Source of the DNA: Bacilli bacterium
GTDB taxonomy: Bacteria; Bacillota_I; Bacilli_A; RF39; UBA660
DNA: 5,137 bases
Direction of reading: 5' to 3'
Assembly: GCA_028685445.1 (NCBI GenBank)
Contig: JAQUDY010000080.1
Coordinates: 1 to 5,137, forward strand
This document shows, piece after piece, positions 1-5,137 of the stretch. Each line of letters opens with the position of its first letter. Positions within the stretch are counted from its first letter, which is position 1. The notes under the pieces are model-generated. The model worked only from the letters and a program-made list of their open reading frames with translations, searched no databases and was not told the DNA's origin. The translations under genes and the position numbers were made by a program.

Positions 1-64
1 ACATATAGTATTCATGATTCCATAGATTTATTTTGTTAACTAACTCTAATATTTTATCTTTCAT
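1..64 (-). CDS. ligA: NAD-dependent DNA ligase LigA, N-terminal fragment (runs off the window)
   Basis: Only the first 21 codons are present; the gene continues beyond the left edge. They read MKDKILELVNKINLWNHEYY followed by M. This fits the start of NAD-dependent DNA ligases: a short amphipathic helix, then the (N)xEYY motif of the Ia domain, which helps bind the NMN half of NAD+. The enzyme seals nicks during replication and repair. The ATG lies 1 nt after the pcrA stop codon. It is preceded by AGAAAGG (74-80) at 9 nt spacing, inside the last codons of pcrA. The two genes are therefore co-transcribed and probably translationally coupled. The pcrA-ligA order is a standard Firmicute arrangement and supports the call as strongly as the short peptide does. 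An unrelated gene cannot be fully excluded from 21 residues. Confidence 0.85.
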   Translation of the reverse strand, partial: MKDKILELVNKINLWNHEYYM

Positions 65-65
65 A

Positions 66-2144
66 TTACCAAACCTTTCTTAATGATTTGTGATTTTTCA
101 TTAATTTTTTGATTCCGTATTTCCTTGAAAACGCTATTGTTACAAAGTCTTTATCTAAAGAAACAACGATACCATTTTTAAATGTTTCGTGATATACCTG
201 ATCCCCTATTTCATAAAATACTTCATCTTCATAAAAAGAATCTTCTATATTAAATTCTTCTTTAATATTATCTTTTTCTATATATTTTTCATCTATTTCT
301 TTTATAAATCTACTTGGTGGATTTGCTGTTTTACTTCCAAATAGTAATCTTGTATTAGCGTTTAATAAATATAAATATTCTTTTGATCTTGTTATTGCGA
401 CATAAAACAGTCTTCTTTCTTCTTCTAATTCCTCTAAACTATCTAAAGAATTAATGTGAGGAAATATACCATCTTCTAAACCCATTACAAAAACTAAATC
501 AAATTCTAAACCTTTAGCAGAGTGTAGAGTCATAAGTGAAACACCATTTATTTCTGATTTATTTTCATTTATATCGCTCACTAAAGATATTTCTAAAAGA
601 AAATCTTCTAATGATATATTTCCTGTTTCTTCTTCAAATTCTTTTGTTATAGATTTAAATTCATTTAAGTTTTCAACTCTAGAAATAGATTCTATTGTAT
701 TTTCTTTTTTATATTCATCTATCATACCTGTTTTAGTTAAAATTAAGTCTACTAATTCTGTTAGTGATATATTATCTTTTGCTTTTATTAAGTTTTCTAT
801 TATCTTTTTAAAAGTTCCTTCTTTACCATCCTTTATAACATCAAAAAGACTTTTATTTTGACGTTTTGCTTCAAGTTCAAGGTCTTCTATTGTTTTTTTA
901 CCAATCCCTCTTTTTGGTGTGTTTATACATCTTATAAGAGATACATCATCTTTAGTATTGTTTATTAATTTTAAATACGCTAATAAATCTTTTATTTCTT
1001 TTCTACTATAGTATGTATAAGCACCTACTATCTTATATGGTATATTATTTTCTAAGAAAGTTCTTTCTATTATTTGAGCTTGAGCATTAGTTCTATATAA
1101 AACAACCATATCTTTTAATTCCATTTTATGATTTAGTTTTTTAATTTCTTCTATAACTATTCTACACTCATCTTTTTCATCAGTAGCTTTAATATATTTT
1201 ATTTTTTCACCTAAATCATTGTTTGTCCAAAGATTTTTTTCTTTTCTTTCTTTATTATTTTTTATAACATCATTTGCAGCATTTAATATTGTTTTTGTAG
1301 ATCTATAATTTTGTTCTAATAGAATTGTAGTTACATTTTTGTAATCTTTTTCAAAGTTTAATATGTTTTTATAATTCGCGCCTCTCCAACTATATACATT
1401 TTGAGATTCATCCCCTACTACTGTAATGTTTTGATATTTAGAGGCTATCATTTTAGCAAGTACATACTGTGCTTCATTTGTATCTTGATATTCATCTATA
1501 AATATATATTTAAATAACTCTTGATATGCTTCTAGTATTTGTTTATTTTTCCTAAATAATTTAACAGGCATAAAAAGAAGATCATCAAAGTCTACAGATG
1601 AATTTTTGATTAATAATTCTTGATATTTTTTATATATTTCATATACTTTTTCTTCTATATCACCCTTAGAATATTTACTATATTCTAAGACATCTATTAG
1701 AGAATTCTTGGATGAACTTATTCTGTTTTTTACATATTTAGGACTCAACATTTTTTCATCTATATTTAAATCTTTTAATATTTTTTTAATTAAAGATAAA
1801 CTATCTGATTCATCTATTATAGTAAAGGTTTTATTTAGTCCTAATTCTTGGTAATTCTCTCTTAATATTCTAAGACCAAAAGAATGAAAAGTAGATAATT
1901 GAACATCAAATGCTGATTTACCTACAAGTTTATAAACTCTATCTTTCATTTCTTTTGCGGCTTTATTAGTAAATGTTATAGCAAGTATTTGTATTGGCAT
2001 TGCATAATTATTTTCAATTAAATACGCTATTTTATTTGTTAAAACTCTTGTTTTCCCTGAGCCTGGACCCGCTAATATTAAAAGAGGTCCATCAATATGC
2101 ATTACTGCTTCTTTTTGCTTATCATTTAATTTTGACAGATCCAT
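66..2144 (-). CDS. pcrA: ATP-dependent DNA helicase PcrA (UvrD/Rep family, superfamily 1A)
   Basis: This is a 3'-5' DNA helicase that unwinds DNA during repair and replication and removes RecA and stalled polymerase; it acts in the cytoplasm. All SF1A motifs are visible in order: Q motif LNDKQKEAV (6-14), Walker A AGPGSGKT (25-32), motif Ia ITFTNKAAKEM (56-66), STFHSFG (84-90), Walker B DEYQD (217-221), motif III GDESQNVYSWRGA (244-256), motif IV LLEQNYRST (275-283), motif V LMTLHSAKGLEFD (537-549) and motif VI EEERRLFYVAITRSKE (574-589). Residues about 643-690 form the Tudor-like C-terminal segment (GDQVYHETFKNGIVVSL) seen in PcrA. The length of 692 residues is slightly short of typical PcrA (about 720-740), but nothing essential is missing. 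The ATG has a very strong site, AGGAGGG (2148-2154), 3 nt upstream. The gene has its own promoter and leads into ligA; pcrB is not upstream, unlike in Bacillus subtilis. UvrD and PcrA are hard to separate by sequence; the context favours PcrA. Confidence 0.97.
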   Translation of the reverse strand: MDLSKLNDKQKEAVMHIDGPLLILAGPGSGKTRVLTNKIAYLIENNYAMPIQILAITFTNKAAKEMKDRVYKLVGKSAFDVQLSTFHSFGLRILRENYQELGLNKTFTIIDESDSLSLIKKILKDLNIDEKMLSPKYVKNRISSSKNSLIDVLEYSKYSKGDIEEKVYEIYKKYQELLIKNSSVDFDDLLFMPVKLFRKNKQILEAYQELFKYIFIDEYQDTNEAQYVLAKMIASKYQNITVVGDESQNVYSWRGANYKNILNFEKDYKNVTTILLEQNYRSTKTILNAANDVIKNNKERKEKNLWTNNDLGEKIKYIKATDEKDECRIVIEEIKKLNHKMELKDMVVLYRTNAQAQIIERTFLENNIPYKIVGAYTYYSRKEIKDLLAYLKLINNTKDDVSLIRCINTPKRGIGKKTIEDLELEAKRQNKSLFDVIKDGKEGTFKKIIENLIKAKDNISLTELVDLILTKTGMIDEYKKENTIESISRVENLNEFKSITKEFEEETGNISLEDFLLEISLVSDINENKSEINGVSLMTLHSAKGLEFDLVFVMGLEDGIFPHINSLDSLEELEEERRLFYVAITRSKEYLYLLNANTRLLFGSKTANPPSRFIKEIDEKYIEKDNIKEEFNIEDSFYEDEVFYEIGDQVYHETFKNGIVVSLDKDFVTIAFSRKYGIKKLMKNHKSLRKVW

Positions 2145-2189
2145 AAACCCTCCTCTTATAATATTATTTATAAATTTTTCTTCTCTCTT

Positions 2190-2198
2190 ATTATATCA
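2190..2198 (-). promoter_or_regulatory. Extended -10 promoter of pcrA-ligA
   Basis: On the minus strand this reads TGATATAAT, a consensus TATAAT (2190-2195) with the TGn extension. At 17 nt upstream there is only a poor -35 (around 2213-2218), and it falls inside the terminator stem of the preceding operon; the TGn element probably compensates. Transcription would start near 2183, giving a leader of roughly 40 nt that holds the AGGAGGG ribosome binding site. It is the only good promoter match I see between the upstream terminator and the pcrA start codon. Confidence 0.7.
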
Positions 2199-2209
2199 AA
2201 ATTTCATAT

Positions 2210-2234
2210 AAAAAGAATCTTTTATAAGATTCTT
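2210..2234 (-). terminator. Intrinsic terminator of the membrane-protein operon
   Basis: A perfect 9-bp inverted repeat, AAGAATCTT / AAGATTCTT (2226-2234 and 2213-2221), encloses a 4-nt loop. On the minus strand it is followed by a T-rich run (TTTTTATAT, from 2214 to about 2206). The stem is AT-rich with only two G-C pairs, so termination may be incomplete. The stop codon of the 137-residue ORF (2233-2235) lies partly inside the stem. Confidence 0.65.
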
Positions 2235-2646
2235 AATTTAAATTTTCTTCTAATTTTTCAAATAGTGTATAACTTTCATTATATAGAATTACTATTTGAT
2301 TTTCACCAGATTCATATACATTTGAATTTAATATTTCTTTAGTATTTGTTTCATTATTTTCTTTTGGAACATATTCTTTATTTACTAATTTATCTATGAA
2401 TCCAATAGGTATTGAACCGCCTCTATAATCTATAAGGGAATAAGACCTAGCATATAATTTATTATTAAATTTTACTAGTATATCTACATTCGCTATGTCT
2501 GATTTTAATTTTGAATCTACAATCTTTACATACGGTGAAACATTTACTTCTATAGGTTCTTTTTTGTTGTCCGATTTAGCATATAAAAATATAACTATTG
2601 GAATTATTAGTATAATTATTAAAATCAAATATTTTTTACCTTTCAC
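2233..2646 (-). CDS. Small single-pass membrane-anchored protein of unknown function (137 aa)
   Basis: I do not recognise this protein. It has a Lys-rich N-terminus (MKGKK), one very hydrophobic helix at about residues 6-22, then a soluble domain of about 115 residues that should face the outside. There is no lipobox cysteine and no clear signal peptidase site, so it is probably an anchored protein and not a lipoprotein. The domain looks beta-rich; its most distinctive stretch is LYARSYSLIDYRGGSIPIGFIDKL (about 64-87), followed by an acidic, Asn-rich segment with ETNT (99-102). The start is GTG: AAGGAG (2653-2658) sits 6 nt upstream and two in-frame TAA codons directly precede the GTG, so no longer form is possible. 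It lies 17 nt after the CPBP protease gene and is the last gene of the operon. A link to the protease or to the 531-residue membrane protein is inferred from gene order only. Confidence 0.75.
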   Translation of the reverse strand: MKGKKYLILIIILIIPIVIFLYAKSDNKKEPIEVNVSPYVKIVDSKLKSDIANVDILVKFNNKLYARSYSLIDYRGGSIPIGFIDKLVNKEYVPKENNETNTKEILNSNVYESGENQIVILYNESYTLFEKLEENLN

Positions 2647-2663
2647 TTATTACTCCTTATTTA

Positions 2664-3068
2664 TTAACTTACAGTTTTTAATTTATTATGTTCTTTATAC
2701 ATTAAATAGAATCCAACTACTAATAAAACTGCTAAAACAATGTACTCTATTGAAATTGACAGAATCTTTGGAATAGTAATATTAGGATAATATTTATTAA
2801 CAATTGAAACTATTGTTGTAAAAAAATTATTTAAAAAATGAATTACAATTGTATATATTAAATTTTTAGTATGAACGTATATATAAGCAATACCTAAAAA
2901 CGTTACAAATATAGTTATTGTTGCAGACAAAGGGTAAAAGTGTATTAGTGAAAACAATATAGTTGAAACTATTATTGCAATAACAGGCTTATATTTAGTT
3001 TGTATTTTTTCAATAATTACAAACCTAAAAATGATCTCTTCACAAATTGGCGCGCAAATAATTACCAT
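2664..3068 (-). CDS. C-terminal, catalytic half of the CPBP metalloprotease (134 aa from the first ATG after the TAG)
   Basis: This half carries all three CPBP signature motifs: EEIIFR (10-15, the EExxxR of motif 1), FSLIH (39-43, FxxxH of motif 2) and HFLNN (77-81, HxxxN of motif 3). The Glu, His and Asn residues are the proposed metal-binding and catalytic set in this family, which cleaves within or near membrane helices. In bacteria some members act in bacteriocin immunity or peptide maturation. Hydrophobic helices occur around 1-9, 28-46, 50-65, 68-90 and 104-123. If translated alone from the ATG at 3066-3068, the first helix would be cut short. An AGGGG overlapping the TAG (3084-3088) is 15 nt from the ATG, too far for a normal site, but 6 nt from a CTG (3075-3077). 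Independent translation is possible but unproven. The gene ends in TAA, 17 nt before the next start. Confidence 0.6.
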   Translation of the reverse strand: MVIICAPICEEIIFRFVIIEKIQTKYKPVIAIIVSTILFSLIHFYPLSATITIFVTFLGIAYIYVHTKNLIYTIVIHFLNNFFTTIVSIVNKYYPNITIPKILSISIEYIVLAVLLVVGFYLMYKEHNKLKTVS

Positions 3069-3086
3069 AAAAACCAGAATTATCCC

Positions 3087-3473
3087 CTAAAAAGAAAAAT
3101 CAAATTCAGGATTTGTAACACTTTTTAATTTTAGCACTTTTACCATAAATTCGGCTAATAAAAAAGAAAAACTAAGTATAAAAAAGGAACCTCCTATTAA
3201 ATACTTATAATTTATTTTTTTCAAATTAAACCTATCTTTGAAACATATATTATTATCTTTTTTCAATACCTTTATAGCATAGATACTAGATAATATAAAT
3301 CCCAAAATAAGTCCAATATTTAGGACCACATCTTTTGTGGGTTCATATAACTCCCTAGAAATCGAACCAACAACAAGCACTAATATAAATCCTAATATTA
3401 ATCCTAATACTTGAGGCATTATTGTAAACACAAAAACTTTAAAAAATGTTGATAAGAACGTTTCTTTTTTCAT
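3087..3473 (-). CDS. N-terminal half of the CPBP metalloprotease (128 aa, ends at the TAG)
   Basis: This piece is membrane-spanning but has none of the catalytic motifs. Helices can be seen at about residues 9-38, 48-70 and 90-112, with short Lys-rich loops (KKDNN, 71-75) consistent with cytoplasmic positions. It ends at NPEFDFSF just before the TAG. Its start ATG lies 1 nt after the TAA of the preceding gene. An in-frame TAA slightly upstream of the ATG rules out an earlier start. There is no ribosome binding site at the usual distance: the nearest strong one, AAAGGAGGT (3500-3508), ends 26 nt away, with an 18-nt palindrome between. Start codon use therefore probably depends on translational coupling or on folding of that palindrome. 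Assignment to the CPBP family comes from continuity of frame with the downstream half. Confidence 0.6.
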   Translation of the reverse strand: MKKETFLSTFFKVFVFTIMPQVLGLILGFILVLVVGSISRELYEPTKDVVLNIGLILGFILSSIYAIKVLKKDNNICFKDRFNLKKINYKYLIGGSFFILSFSFLLAEFMVKVLKLKSVTNPEFDFSF

Positions 3474-3474
3474 A

Positions 3475-5070
3475 TTATTTTATAACAGATATATCTGTTA
3501 CCTCCTTTTTCTCTTTATAATATATTTCTATAGAATCATTAGTTTTTAAGAACGGTAATTTATCTTTAGATGTTTTTATATTAGTTTTATATTTGTTACC
3601 ATTTGTATCAACAATGTAGTAATAACTGTTTCCATCTATTACAACCATATTTATAGAAGATATTGTTATTTTTATTGTTTGTAATTTTGATTCATCTAAG
3701 TTTAGATTTCCTCCAATATAGTTCTCTGCTGCCTTTTCTATTCCTAAAGAAGCATCAGTTACTACTACTTTTTGATAATCATGAACATCTACAAAAGCAT
3801 ACATTTTAACAAGACCCGCATTATCTTTTAATGATATTAAATATGTTGGTTTATTATTTAAGTTTATTAACAGCGGGAATGTTGCTTTATATTTCATTTG
3901 TTGAACTTGACCTTCAGCAGAGCTCATAGCTGAATATTCCTCTGCCCCAGGAACAGAATAATATCTAGTTTCTTTTGTTCTTAAATTAGTAAGTACAAAT
4001 CCTATATTAGCTTCATCTGCAAGCACTGATGTTATACCAGTATATAAATAAACATCATCATTCATTACTAAATAATTATAACCTTCAGTAGTTGCTATCA
4101 CGTTCTTTTGTCCAATTATTGAATTGAAGAATCCTTTTTTAAATTTACCCCAATCATCTAATTGTTCTAATATTAAACTAGATGGGTATACATGATCTAT
4201 CCAAGACGGAACTTTACCTATTTCATAGTAAGTAGAATCTCCTTTTATAGCATTAAGTACTACTACACCTTTTATTTCTTTTCTAAGTTCAACACCAATA
4301 TATTTTACTACAGGTACTATCCAATAAGGATTTCCTTCATTATCTATTTCAAATGACTTAGTATCAAATATAAAGGTTGGATATGAAAATCTTAACTTTC
4401 TATTTAAGTCTTTAGAAAAATATGCTGAATCTAAATAGTTCATACCTTTATCTAGTTTGATAAGTTCAGCATTTCCAGTTACGGAATTTACTTTGATATA
4501 GCCTTTTACACCTGTGTTTTTATTTGTTAAATATTTAATAAAACCACTATATTCTAAAGGAGTTACCCTTATTATTTCTTCTTTATAATTTATTTGAGTA
4601 TATAAGTTTGATACATTAAATTGAGAAACCATTTCTGGCATTTGCCCCATTACCCTATCTCCTAATTTAGTACTTGAGTCTTTATCTATAAGTGGGAATT
4701 TACTAAAATCAACTTGTTTAACATCATTTATAAATTCATGACTTTCATCTACGGTTATTCTTCTAGAGTAACTTTTAGCAAAGAAAATTGGAGATAGTAT
4801 AAAATTTATTATCATTGGTAAAAGTACTATAAGTATCATAGATATAACTATTAGTCCGGTTGGTTTAAAATTAATATTTATTCTTTTATTAAATATTCTT
4901 TTTATATCGAGTATATTAACTACTCCACTTCCAATATAAACCATCATAGTTATTAAAATGAACATTAAAAATGAAAAACTTTGAAAATTTAATGGTGGCA
5001 ATACTATGTAGAAATATATAAGGGCAAATAATAAAGTAATTAATATTCTTGTAATTGTTTTTTTATTCAT
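3475..5070 (-). CDS. Conserved-type membrane protein with three N-terminal helices and a large beta-rich domain (531 aa)
   Basis: The function is unknown. Three hydrophobic helices lie at residues about 6-26, 32-54 and 72-97, with basic loops between (KRIFNKR, 57-63) that suggest which side is cytoplasmic. A soluble domain of about 430 residues follows and would lie outside the cell if the third helix exits. Within it are recurring strand-turn-strand units with a conserved Gly: GYIKVNSVTGNAELIKL (190-206), GVVVLNAIKGDSTYYEIG (268-285) and GFVLTNLRTKETRYYSV (357-373); these resemble PepSY-type units, which is an inference. Residues about 462-531 look like a separate small beta domain, possibly OB-like. 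From memory, related proteins are widespread in Firmicutes and inconsistently named; I cannot confirm a family. The ATG at 5070 is chosen over an in-frame TTG at 5085 because AAAGAGGTG (5074-5082) is 3 nt upstream of the ATG, and the TTG lies at the edge of the predicted transcript. It is the first gene of the operon. Confidence 0.85.
   Translation of the reverse strand: MNKKTITRILITLLFALIYFYIVLPPLNFQSFSFLMFILITMMVYIGSGVVNILDIKRIFNKRININFKPTGLIVISMILIVLLPMIINFILSPIFFAKSYSRRITVDESHEFINDVKQVDFSKFPLIDKDSSTKLGDRVMGQMPEMVSQFNVSNLYTQINYKEEIIRVTPLEYSGFIKYLTNKNTGVKGYIKVNSVTGNAELIKLDKGMNYLDSAYFSKDLNRKLRFSYPTFIFDTKSFEIDNEGNPYWIVPVVKYIGVELRKEIKGVVVLNAIKGDSTYYEIGKVPSWIDHVYPSSLILEQLDDWGKFKKGFFNSIIGQKNVIATTEGYNYLVMNDDVYLYTGITSVLADEANIGFVLTNLRTKETRYYSVPGAEEYSAMSSAEGQVQQMKYKATFPLLINLNNKPTYLISLKDNAGLVKMYAFVDVHDYQKVVVTDASLGIEKAAENYIGGNLNLDESKLQTIKITISSINMVVIDGNSYYYIVDTNGNKYKTNIKTSKDKLPFLKTNDSIEIYYKEKKEVTDISVIK
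3483..3500. repeat. Perfect 18-nt palindrome between a ribosome binding site and the CPBP protease start
   Basis: The sequence TAACAGATATATCTGTTA is its own reverse complement. In RNA it can form a 7-bp stem with a TATA loop. It lies in the last codons of the 531-residue protein gene (encoding TDISV), directly after AAAGGAGGT on the minus strand (3500-3508, sharing one base). Its lack of a T-run argues against a terminator. It could bring the ribosome binding site to 9 nt from the protease ATG when folded, or be a DNA-binding site, or be chance in AT-rich DNA. Confidence 0.6.
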
Positions 5071-5090
5071 AAACACCTCTTTCAATTATA

Positions 5091-5120
5091 ATTATACCAC
5101 TATTTTTCATCTGTTGTTGA
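5091..5120 (-). promoter_or_regulatory. Extended -10 promoter of the three-gene membrane operon
   Basis: On the minus strand TGGTATAAT (5091-5099) is a full TATAAT with the TGn extension. TCAACA (5115-5120) matches four of six -35 bases at 18 nt spacing. A second TATAAT overlaps just downstream (5085-5090). Transcription from the first would begin near 5083-5084, leaving a leader of about 14 nt that contains little more than the ribosome binding site. This supports the ATG at 5070 as the start. The remaining bases up to 5137 show no gene that can be supported. Confidence 0.75.
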
Positions 5121-5137
5121 AAAAGCAGATAAGTTCA

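Larger units (their letters stand above)
2664..3473 (-). pseudogene. CPBP-family intramembrane metalloprotease gene interrupted by an in-frame TAG
   Basis: Read through as one frame, this region gives a protein of about 269 residues, a normal length for CPBP (Rce1/Abi) intramembrane proteases. A TAG at 3087-3089 (codon 129) splits it into a 128-residue N-terminal piece and a downstream piece that starts with GIILVF. Both pieces are in the same frame, so the defect is a single nonsense codon and not a frameshift. The stop falls at the beginning of the helix leading into the first catalytic motif. Other genes in the window have roughly 1,380 in-frame codons without TAG, so reassignment of TAG is unlikely. 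The remaining sequence shows no further decay: no other stops, all motifs intact, and a good downstream gene. This fits a recent mutation, a sequencing error, or a split or readthrough gene. Either way the ancestral gene is a CPBP protease in a membrane-protein operon. Confidence 0.75.

Noticed and set aside
2495..2776. A 93-residue open frame on the plus strand
   Set aside because: It lies antisense across two minus-strand genes and their junction, has no convincing ribosome binding site, and its hydrophobic composition follows from the AT-rich membrane genes opposite it.
3087..3089. TAG reassigned to an amino acid in this organism
   Set aside because: About 1,380 other in-frame codons in the window contain no TAG. 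A single instance in an AT-rich genome is better explained by a nonsense mutation or error.
3483..3500. Palindrome as an intrinsic terminator inside the operon
   Set aside because: No T-run follows the stem on the minus strand, and the next gene begins 9 nt later without a promoter of its own.
5104..5132. Inverted repeat ATCTG/CAGAT as a terminator upstream of the operon
   Set aside because: The stem is only 5 bp with a 12-nt loop, and the following bases on the minus strand (GAAAAAT) are not a T-run.
5100..5137. Possible C-terminus of an upstream gene (NLSAFSTTDEK then TAG on the minus strand)
   Set aside because: One frame stays open for only 11 codons up to the window edge, which is expected by chance, and it overlaps the promoter of the operon.

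Overview
The window is very AT-rich chromosomal DNA. It reads as a low-G+C Firmicute (Bacilli/Erysipelotrichia- or Clostridia-like); the genus cannot be fixed from this sequence. The evidence is the strong AAGGAGG-type ribosome binding sites, the TATAAT promoters, the almost exclusive use of TAA stops, and the pcrA-ligA gene pair characteristic of Firmicutes. The tryptophan codons I checked are TGG, so there is no sign of a Mycoplasma-type code. Every supported gene lies on the minus strand, so transcription runs from the right end of the window to the left.

Right part (about 5120 down to 2210): a three-gene membrane-protein operon. It starts at an extended -10 promoter (TGGTATAAT, around 5091-5099) and ends at a small hairpin terminator (2210-2234). 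The first gene encodes a 531-residue protein with three N-terminal membrane helices and a large beta-rich domain. The second is a CPBP-family (Rce1/Abi-like) intramembrane metalloprotease that carries an in-frame TAG near its middle. Both halves remain in one reading frame, and all catalytic motifs lie in the second half. The third is a 137-residue single-pass membrane-anchored protein of unknown function. The spacings are 1 nt and 17 nt, so the genes are almost certainly co-transcribed. No function is established for the set; a role at the cell envelope is an inference from the membrane segments.

Left part (2200 down to 1): pcrA, an intact UvrD-family DNA helicase with its own extended -10 promoter, followed after 1 nt by the first 21 codons of ligA, the NAD-dependent DNA ligase, which runs off the left edge. 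This is the familiar DNA repair and replication pair.

The main points of interest are the in-frame stop in the CPBP protease, a perfect 18-nt palindrome that separates a strong Shine-Dalgarno sequence from the protease start codon by exactly the length that looping out would correct, and the tight packing of the terminator of one operon against the promoter of the next. I found no CRISPR array, insertion sequence, tRNA or rRNA. I do not see an obviously new biological system, only an uncharacterised envelope operon.
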